Below, in pieces: positions 18,364 to 25,800 of a DNA stretch of 64,000 nucleotides. Position 1 is the stretch's first letter. Each line of letters begins with the position of its first letter. Below the pieces are notes generated by a model. That model was given only the letters and a program-made list of their open reading frames with translations, did no database searches and was not told the origin of the DNA. Source of the stretch: Tautonia sp040717455 (GTDB lineage: Bacteria > Planctomycetota > Planctomycetia > Isosphaerales > Isosphaeraceae); the NCBI RefSeq assembly GCF_040717455.1, contig NZ_JBFEFH010000009.1, positions 151,813 to 215,812 on the forward strand. Reading direction: 5' to 3'. The position numbers and the translations under genes were made by a program.

Positions 18364-19830
18364 ATGCTCAACATTCCTCGACGGCCGGAATGGCCCGCGG
18401 CTCCGGGGCTGGTCACGCCTTCGCGGAGGTCGTTCCTCTCGGGATTCGCCTCGCTCGCGATCGGGGCCATGCTGCATCGGGACGGGGTGGCACGAGACGG
18501 CGGATGGGCACCTCCTGATGGGAAGCCGCACTTCGCGCCGAAGGCCAAGAGCGTGATCTGGCTGTTCATGAACGGCGGCGTGAGCCACATGGAGAGCTTC
18601 GACCCGAAGCCGATGCTCACCCGGTACGGCGGCAAGACGATCGCCGAGACGCCGTTCGCCGACGCGCAGGACCCGGAGAAGCTGGCCCTCGAACGCCTGG
18701 TCGTGCCCGACGGGAACGGGAACCAGCGGAACACGCTCTACCCGCTCCAGGTCGGCTACCGCAAGCACGGCGAGAGCGGGATCGAGGTCAGCGACTGGTT
18801 CCCGCACATCGCCCGGCACGTGGACCGCCTGGCGATCATCCGCTCGATGTGGACGACCGACAGCAACCACGGCGCCCAGACGCAGTTCCACTCGGGCCGC
18901 CACCTGAACGACGGCGACTACCCGAACCTCGGGGCCTGGGTCCACTACGGCCTGGGGTCGCTCAACGACAACTTGCCTCAGTATATCTCCATCGGCAATC
19001 GCGAATACTGGAACCTGAAGGACGGCCACTACCTCGGCCCGGCTCATGACGCGGTCCCGATGCGGGTGGACCCGGACAACCCGCTCGATTTCGGCCGGCC
19101 GGAACGTCCGATCTCGGACTCGGCCCGGTCGGTCGGGATCGACCTGCTCGAACGGCTTCATGCCGAGCGGCTGGCCGAATCGCCCCGCGACGCGGCGGTC
19201 GCGGCGCGGGTGGCCTCGTACGAGCTGGCGTTCCGGATGCAGCAGTCGGTGCCCGAGGCGGTCGACTTCTCGCAGGAGTCGGACGAGACGAAGTCCCTTT
19301 ATGGGTTGGATCTGCCGCACTGCCGCGAGTTCGGCATGCAGATGCTGGCGGCCCGTCGCCTGGTCGAGCGCGGGGTCCGGTTCATCCAGGTCCAGCACGG
19401 GGCCGGCGGGGCGGGGCGCTGGGACGCCCACGGGGGATTGCGGGCGAATCACGAGCAGAATGCTTTGGCGGTCGACCGGCCGATCGGTGGGCTGATCGAG
19501 GACCTGGCCCGGCGCGGGTTGCTCGATGAGACGCTGGTCGTCTTCGCCACCGAGTTCGGCCGCACGCCGGGCTCGCAGGGGTCCGACGGCCGCGACCACC
19601 ACATCTTCGGCTTCAGCGTCTGGATGGCCGGCGGCGGCATCAAGGGGGGCGTCGTGCACGGGGCGACCGACGAGATCGGCTTCCACGCCGTCGAGGACCG
19701 CCACTACGTCACCGACGTCCACGCCACGATCCTCAAGCAACTGGGGCTCGACTCACGGAAGCTGGAACTGCCGGGCCGGAAGCGCCTGGAGGTCGATCAC
19801 GGAACGCCGATCGACGCGATCATCGCATAG
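18364..19830 (+). CDS. DUF1501 domain-containing Tat-exported protein
   Basis: 488 residues, ATG 18364. Twin-arginine-type signal (SRRSFLSGFASLAIGAML). The DUF1501 fold belongs to the alkaline phosphatase/sulfatase superfamily: SVIWLFMNGGVSHMESFDPK near the N-terminus, FIQVQHGAGGAGRWDAHGG and VFATEFGRTPGSQGSDGRDH in the C-terminal half, the last like the metal-binding region of sulfatase-type enzymes. It is the standard partner of the DUF1549/DUF1553 protein just upstream, so the two are likely co-transcribed and act together outside the cytoplasm. Substrate unknown. Confidence 0.93.
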   Translation: MLNIPRRPEWPAAPGLVTPSRRSFLSGFASLAIGAMLHRDGVARDGGWAPPDGKPHFAPKAKSVIWLFMNGGVSHMESFDPKPMLTRYGGKTIAETPFADAQDPEKLALERLVVPDGNGNQRNTLYPLQVGYRKHGESGIEVSDWFPHIARHVDRLAIIRSMWTTDSNHGAQTQFHSGRHLNDGDYPNLGAWVHYGLGSLNDNLPQYISIGNREYWNLKDGHYLGPAHDAVPMRVDPDNPLDFGRPERPISDSARSVGIDLLERLHAERLAESPRDAAVAARVASYELAFRMQQSVPEAVDFSQESDETKSLYGLDLPHCREFGMQMLAARRLVERGVRFIQVQHGAGGAGRWDAHGGLRANHEQNALAVDRPIGGLIEDLARRGLLDETLVVFATEFGRTPGSQGSDGRDHHIFGFSVWMAGGGIKGGVVHGATDEIGFHAVEDRHYVTDVHATILKQLGLDSRKLELPGRKRLEVDHGTPIDAIIA

Positions 19831-19993
19831 GAATTGTCAAAGAGCCTGCTTCGGGGCGTCCGGTCACCAGGGGAACGGCCGGTCATCGGTCAGGCGGTGA
19901 CGGCGATCGCCGGTCGGGCCGGGCGACGGCGACACCTCGCGAGACGCTGGGGCTGAGGGGTGCCCCGGGCGTCGTTGCGTGGCAACGAGCCGG

Positions 19994-20128
19994 GCTGCCA
20001 GATTGGCAAGCAGCTTTGTTTGGCGGTGTGGTCTTGGGACTGGTTGCTGCCAGATTGGCATGTGGCTTTGTTCGGCGAACCGGCCCAAGTGTGCGTTTGC
20101 TGCCAGATTGGCATGTGGCTTTGTTTGG
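19994..20128. repeat. three tandem 30-bp repeats, each with a TGCCA-N3-TGGCA palindrome
   Basis: Near-identical 30-bp units start at 19994, 20046 and 20099, separated by unrelated 22- and 23-bp spacers. Each begins GCTGCCAGATTGGCA and ends CTTTGTTTGG or CTTTGTTCGG. The TGCCA-GAT-TGGCA palindromes lie at 19996-20008, 20048-20060 and 20101-20113, so they repeat every 52-53 bp. No cas genes are near. They look like protein-binding sites or a dispersed repeat family rather than a CRISPR. Confidence 0.75.
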
Positions 20129-20920
20129 TTGAGCGGCCAGGGTTGAGGGCGAGCGGAGCGCCGGTGCACGGTCGAGGGGGTGGCCCGGTGCGCCGAGGGG
20201 GTGTGGTGGAAATTGTGATGGTGGAACGGGTTCGGTCGTATGGGAGTATTCGTTTCGGGAATTGAGGGGGCGAGCCGCCCAGGGGATCCGCGAAGGGCCG
20301 GATCGAGCGGAAGGGGCGAGCGGCGGTGCGCCGCGGTGCGCGGTCGGCGAGGGACTGGTGCGCCAGGGCGACGTGTCGTAAACCTTGTTCGAGATGTCGG
20401 TTGTGGTGTTTTTTGGTGTTCGTTTCGGGAAAAGAGCGGGTCGGGTGGAGCGAGAATTCGGAGGCGAATGAGGGGGGCGGGACCAGGGGGAGGAGGAGCG
20501 ACCTGGAGGACAGGTGGAGAAGTAAGGTGGCCCAGGAGTCGGGTTGGTTGCGTGTTTGGGTGTGTTGGTTTTGCGAGGAGTTTGCTCGTTGTCAGTTTGG
20601 CGGAGGAGAAGTGGGAGGCTGAAGGGTTCATGAGTCGGCAGAGGTTGGGGTCGATCGGGAGGAAGGGGCTCTCTGTTAGTCTCGGGAAATTCGGGGGGGC
20701 CAGTCACAAAAGGTTCGAGGGGGGGCGTCGAATTTTCGGGACGGGGGATCGGCGTTTAACTCTTGTTGGACGGCAATGGGGGCGCTAGCATGGGGCGCGT
20801 CGGGACGGACGCGCAAGAGGGGAACGATTGTGCTTCGGTGCGTGATCTCGAGCGAAGGGAGGAGGAGGGAGGGGTGACGGGGCTTGGGCGAAGTGCCGGG
20901 CTGGGCGTCGAACGCGAGGA

Positions 20921-21215
20921 CCCCTCACCCCGGCCCTCTCCCCGCGGGCGGGGAGAGGGGGGAAGAGCCGATTCGACGCTCGGCCCGGCGCGGTCGACCG
21001 ACGCTCGGCCCGGCGAGATCAGACGTTCGCACTCGCGAGATCAGACGCTCGCCCCGAGAGGTCGATGCTCGCACCGAGAGTGGGGGAGAGGGTGGCTGAG
21101 AGCGAGGCTGGGCGACGAGGACGAAGCATCGAACGCGTCGCCTCGCGAGCCGATCGAGGGCCCGGCGCACCGGCGGGAGGGGCGGGGAGAGGGGGATGGA
21201 CGCGTGGGGTGAGGG
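20921..21215. repeat. expanded copy of the GC-rich double-hairpin element
   Basis: It starts with the hairpin CCCTCTCCCCGC/GCGGGGAGAGGG (20935-20960) preceded by CCCCTCACCCCGG. A degenerate direct-repeat segment follows, with two copies of GACGCTCGGCCCGGCG and related GAGATCAGACG units. It ends with hairpin-half sequences GTGGGGGAGAGGG (near 21080) and GCGGGGAGAGGG (near 21185). The same core occurs at four other places in the window. Confidence 0.7.
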
Positions 21216-21374
21216 ACGGGGGAGTTGCATCGGACAAGGGGCCGGCCCAGGGGGCGGCCAGGGGCGACGGGTAAGGTCGTCCCGAGGCTCCGGAGGCGCA
21301 ACGGCGTCGTCAGCCGGGCGGTCGAGGGCGGTAAGGGGCGGCGGGTGTGGTTGTTCAGAGGGAGGAGGCGAAAC

Positions 21375-22655
21375 GTGGGGAACGGGCGTTGTGATCGGCG
21401 GGGGCGGAGATATTGGGGACTGGTGGCGGGGCTATCGGGAATTGCTCTGGCGCCGTCGGCGGCGACGGCAGGGGAGCCGGCCGGGCATCGGGTGGCGGCG
21501 GTGGTGACGGAGTACCGGCATAATTCGCATGCGGACGTGATCGTCAGCCGATTGTTGCTGACGGACATGCTGGACGGGACGGGGGAGGACTCGCCGTTGA
21601 GCCTGGCCTCGCTGTATACGGATCAGAGGCCGGCGAATGACATCAGCCGGTTGCTGGCGGCGTCGCATCGGTTCCCGATCGCGCCGACGATCGGCGAGGC
21701 GCTGACGTTGGGGACGGGTGAGCTGGCGGTCGACGGGGTCCTGCTCGTCGCCGAGCACGGGGACTACCCGTTCTCGGAGACGGGGAACCATCAGTACCCG
21801 AAGCGTCGGTTCTGGGACGAGACGCTGGAGGTCTTCCGCGAGAGCGGCCGGGTGGTGCCGGTGTTCATCGACAAGCACCTGGCGGACAACTGGGAGGATG
21901 CTGCATTCATTTATGAGTCGGCCCGGGAGCTGGGGATTCCGCTGATGGCCGGCTCGTCGGTCTCGGGGACGTGGCGGCACCCGCCGGCCGACGTGGAGCG
22001 GGGGGCGAGGCTGTCGGAGATCGTGGCCTTCACGTATGGATCGACCGATGCGTATGGGTTCCATGCGCTGGAGGCGGTGCAGGCGCTGGCCGAGCAGCGG
22101 GCCGGGGGTGAGACGGGGGTGCGGGCGGTGCAGTGCCTCCGCGGCGAGGCGGTCTGGGAGGCGCTGGACGGGGGGGCGTGCGACCGCGAGCTGTTCGAGG
22201 ACGCCTTGCGGCGGGTGCCGGCCTATCGGGAGGGGCGGGCGATCGACCGATCGGCGGTGCGCGATCCGAAGCTGATGATCGTGGAGTATCGCGACGGGCT
22301 GCGGGTTTCTCTGTTCGAGCTGAACGGGGCGGTGGCCAACTGGGCGGCCGCCTGGCGGTATGGGGAGGAGGGGCGGCCGGTCGAATCGACCCTGTTCTGG
22401 ACCCAGGAGGCGCGGCCGGCGGCGCATTTCACGCTCTTGCTCAACGGGATCGAGGGGATGATGCTGACCGGCGAGCCGTCGTGGCCGGTCGAGCGGACCC
22501 TGTTGACGAGCGGGACGCTCGACGCCCTGCTCCTGTCGATGACCCGGGGGGGCGAGCGGATCGCCACGCCGCACCTGGACGTGCGCTATCAGCCGACCTG
22601 GCGATGGCAAGAGCCGCCGCCGCCGCCGCCGGGAAGGCCGTGGAATGAGCAGTAA
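21375..22655 (+). CDS. conserved secreted protein of unknown function
   Basis: 426 residues from GTG 21375, chosen for a GGAGG eight bases upstream and for the signal peptide it starts (RRGRRYWGLVAGLSGIALAPSAATA); the frame is open further upstream into repeat DNA. The mature part begins with a Rossmann-like strand (HRVAAVVTEYRHNSHADVIV) and contains GTGELAVDGVLLVAEHGDYP, GRVVPVFIDKHLADNW and GIPLMAGSSVSGTW, reminiscent of the sugar-dehydrogenase (Gfo/Idh/MocA) arrangement without its classic GxGxxG. It ends with a short poly-Pro tail. I do not recognise a named family. It stands alone, convergent with the large PAS protein. Confidence 0.75.
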   Translation: MGNGRCDRRGRRYWGLVAGLSGIALAPSAATAGEPAGHRVAAVVTEYRHNSHADVIVSRLLLTDMLDGTGEDSPLSLASLYTDQRPANDISRLLAASHRFPIAPTIGEALTLGTGELAVDGVLLVAEHGDYPFSETGNHQYPKRRFWDETLEVFRESGRVVPVFIDKHLADNWEDAAFIYESARELGIPLMAGSSVSGTWRHPPADVERGARLSEIVAFTYGSTDAYGFHALEAVQALAEQRAGGETGVRAVQCLRGEAVWEALDGGACDRELFEDALRRVPAYREGRAIDRSAVRDPKLMIVEYRDGLRVSLFELNGAVANWAAAWRYGEEGRPVESTLFWTQEARPAAHFTLLLNGIEGMMLTGEPSWPVERTLLTSGTLDALLLSMTRGGERIATPHLDVRYQPTWRWQEPPPPPPGRPWNEQ

Positions 22656-22767
22656 GGTAGTCAGAGCGGTGGGGAGAATCGGGGAGGAAGCGGTTCGATC
22701 GTTTCCGCGGCGTGAGGGCGGGGGCGAGGGTGTCGAGGACCGCGAACCCTGGCGTTCGTGCCGGGTT

Positions 22768-22826
22768 CCCCCTCACCCGGCCTGACGGCCACCCTCTCCC
22801 CCGCGGGCGGGGGAGAGGGTTGAGGG
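22768..22826. repeat. GC-rich hairpin repeat between convergent genes
   Basis: CCCCCTCACCCGGCC, a short spacer, then the hairpin CCCTCTCCCCCGC/GCGGGGGAGAGGG. It is one of five copies of the same element in the window. It lies 37 bp past the stop of the large sensor gene and could act as a transcription barrier between the convergent genes, though it has no T tract. Confidence 0.7.
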
Positions 22827-22862
22827 CGCTCGTTCACCCTCTCGCCGCATGCGGGGACCTGG

Positions 22863-25800
22863 TCAGGCTTCCCGATGGAGGACGACGCGGTTGCGGCCGG
22901 AGCGCTTGGCCTGATACAGGGCCTGGTCGGCGCGGTTGATCAGGAGCTCGCTGTCGAAGGAGCCGGCGGGGCCGGTGGAGACGCCGAAGCTGGCGGTGAT
23001 GGGGCGGAGGGGCCAGGGGTGCGCGGCGATGGTCAGGCGCAGCCGGTCGGCGATCTGGGCGCCGGCGTCGGCGTCGGCGCCGGGCAGGATGATCAGGAAC
23101 TCCTCGCCGCCGTAGCGGATGGCGAGGTCATAAGGCCGAAGGACCTGGCCGAGGATCGAGGCCAGCTCGCGCAGGACCTGATCGCCGGCGAGGTGGCCGA
23201 AGTCGTCGTTGAAGGCCTTGAAGCGGTCGACGTCGAGCATGACCAGGGAGAGCATGCCGCCCAGGCGCCGGGAATGGTCGATGGCGGAGTCGACGTGGGC
23301 GGCCAGGGCATGGCGGTTCGCCAGGCCGGTCAGGGCGTCGACCGAGGCCAGGCGGGAGAGCTGCTGCTCGGCCTGGACCCGATCGGTCACGTCGATCAGG
23401 CAGGCGGCCCAGCGATAGCCGCCGTCGGACCCGGTGATCCGCGTGGCGTCGAGCTGGACGTGGCGAGGGCTGCCGGTGGCGTCGGTGACCTCGAGCGTCC
23501 CGCAGTAGACGAGCTTGTCGGTCGGGGCGTCCTCGAAGGTCTGCTGCACGATGGGGCGGAGCGGCTCCTGGAGGAGTTCGGTGAAGCGACGGCCGGTGAG
23601 CCGGGCCGGGGTCTCCCCGAGCAGGAAGGCGCAGCGGGGGTTGACGGCCTCGATGAGCCCCCGGTTGTCGATGATGCCGATGCCGATGGACGCGCCGAGG
23701 AAGAGTTGGCGGAAGCGGTCCTCGCTGCGTCGGAGCGCCTGCTCGGCCCGTTTCCGCCCGGTCGTGTCCTGGACGACGCAGGCGAAGCGCCGCGTTCCCG
23801 GGCCGGCGGTGCCGATGGCGCTGACGGAGACATCGAGCCATCGGGGGTTGTTCGGGTCGAGGCGGTCCTGGTATTCGAAGTGGGCCGGCTCCTGGCCGGG
23901 TTGGCTGGCTCGGAAGGCGCGGGCCCAGAGGCCTTGGTGTTCGGGGCTGAGGTGGAGCCGCAGGCGTTGATCGTGGGGCGGGTTGGCGGGGTCGACGCCG
24001 AGGAAGTGAGCCGCCGATGCGTTGAGCTTGACGAAGCGGGGTTCGTCGCCCTGGAGCTCGACGATGGCCATCATCATGGGGACGCTGTCGAAGAAGCTGC
24101 GGAGGGTCTCCTCCCCCTCGCGCAGGGCCTTCTCGGCCTGGACCTTCTCGGTCACGTCGCGGGAGGTCAGCAGCAAGCCGCGGAAGGTGGGATGATGCAG
24201 CAGGTTCGTCCCGACGACCTCCAGGACGCGCCATGAGCCGTCCTTGTGGCGGACGCGGAGGGTGAGGGCCGGGTGGAACTCGGGGTCGCGCAGGAATTCG
24301 TCGAACACGGGTCGGACCGAGGGGAGGTCGTCCTCGTGGATGTACTCGAAGACGTTGGTGCCGATGACTTCGTGCGACTGGTAGCCGAGCAACTGGCCCA
24401 GCAGGGGGCTCTGCCAGCGGATGGTGCCGTCGACCTCGACGATGGTGAGCAGGTTGGAGATCTGCTCCATCAGGAGCCCGAGCCAGCCGGCGCCGGCGCC
24501 GGGCGTCGAGCCGGGGACGGCCCAGGCCTCGAACGACCGGTGGAGCGGGTCGGGGTCGGGGGACGGGGCCTCGCCGAGGAGTTCGACGTCGGGCGGGTCG
24601 CGGTCGGGCGGGATCGGTTCGGGGGCGGCTTCGGCGTCTTCGAGCAGCCGGATCAGGGCGTCGACGACCTCGGGATCGAGGTGGGAGCCGGCGAGCCGGC
24701 GCAGGTGGTCGCGGGTCTGCTCCTCGCTCCAGGCGGGCCGATAGGGGCGGTCGGACCGGAGGGCGTCGTAGATGTCGACCGCGGCGAAGATGCGGGCGCC
24801 CAGGGGGATCTGCTCGCCGGCCAGGCCGCGGGGGTAGCCGGCGCCGTCCCAGCGCTCGTGGTGGCAGTAGGGGATGTCGAGGGCCGACTGGAGGAAGGGG
24901 ATGGGGGCGAGCATGGCATGGGCCAGCACGGGGTGACGCTCCATGACCTGGCGCTCTCGGGCGTCGAGCGGGCCGGCCTTGTTGAGGATGCGGTCGGGGA
25001 TGGCCATCTTGCCGATGTCGTGCAGCAGGGCGCCGCGCCGGAGGTGGACGAGGTCGGCATCCGAGACCCCCATGCGACGGGCGAGCCGGAGGGTCAGGGC
25101 GGTGACCCTCCGCGAGTGGCCCTCGGTCTCGTGGTCCCGGAAATCGAGGGCGCGCGACCAGCCGGCGATGGTGGCGTCGTAGGCGGCTTCCAGCTCCGCG
25201 TTGGCCTGCTCCAGGCCGGCGACGAGCCGGGCGTTCTCCAGGGCGATGGCCGCCTGGGAGGCGAGCCCGGCGGCCAGGCGTTCGGAACGCTCGGTGAAGA
25301 TGCCGGCGCCCTCGTGGCCGAGCAGGATGGCGCCGAGGATGGCGCCGGAGCGGCCGACCAGGGGCATGGCCATGCAACTGACCAGGGCCGGCCCCTCGGC
25401 CTGGCGGCCGGCGACGCGCCGGAAGTGGGGGTCGAGCCGGGCGTCGTCGAGCCGGATGACGCCGTGGCCGCGGAGCATCGGCCGCAGCAGTTCGATCCAG
25501 TTGAGGCCCGGGACCTCGGACGATTCGAGGTGCTCCGACCCGGAGCTGGTGAACATGCGATAGATGCGTTCTTCCTCGTGGGGCCCTTCGGTGAACAGGA
25601 CGGCGAACCCGGCGCCGGTGAGGCCGACGGCGGCGTCGGCGATGGCCTGGACGAGGGAGCCGAGGTCCAGCTCGGAGGCGAGCAGCAGGCCGACCCGGTT
25701 GAGGGCCTCGACCGCCTCGGCCTGCTCGCGAAGCTCGGCCTCGAGGTTCAGGCGGTCGCTGATGTCGCGGGTGACGCCGGCCAGCCCGACGACCCCTTCG

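Larger units (their letters stand above)
19831..21374. other. gene-poor, repeat-rich gap with strong G-over-C bias on the plus strand
   Basis: About 1.5 kb without a supported gene. From 20130 to 20900 the plus strand is markedly richer in G than C and holds low-complexity runs, unlike the flanking genes. TTCGTTTCGGG motifs occur at about 20249 and 20418, and TTTGTTTGG-like cores near 20020-20125. The rest is the tandem palindrome array and the expanded hairpin repeat listed separately. Open frames here lack ribosome sites, domains and normal amino-acid usage (Arg/Gly/Pro-rich on one strand, Pro/Thr/Arg-rich on the other). Confidence 0.6.

Noticed and set aside
19994..20128. CRISPR-like array: three 30-bp repeats with 22-23 bp spacers
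   Set aside because: Only three imperfect units, a palindromic core not typical of a CRISPR repeat, spacers shorter than usual and no cas genes in 64 kb.
20240..20788. Rightward frame of about 180 codons in the G-rich gap
   Set aside because: Gly/Arg/Val-biased composition follows the strand bias of the DNA; no domain or ribosome site.
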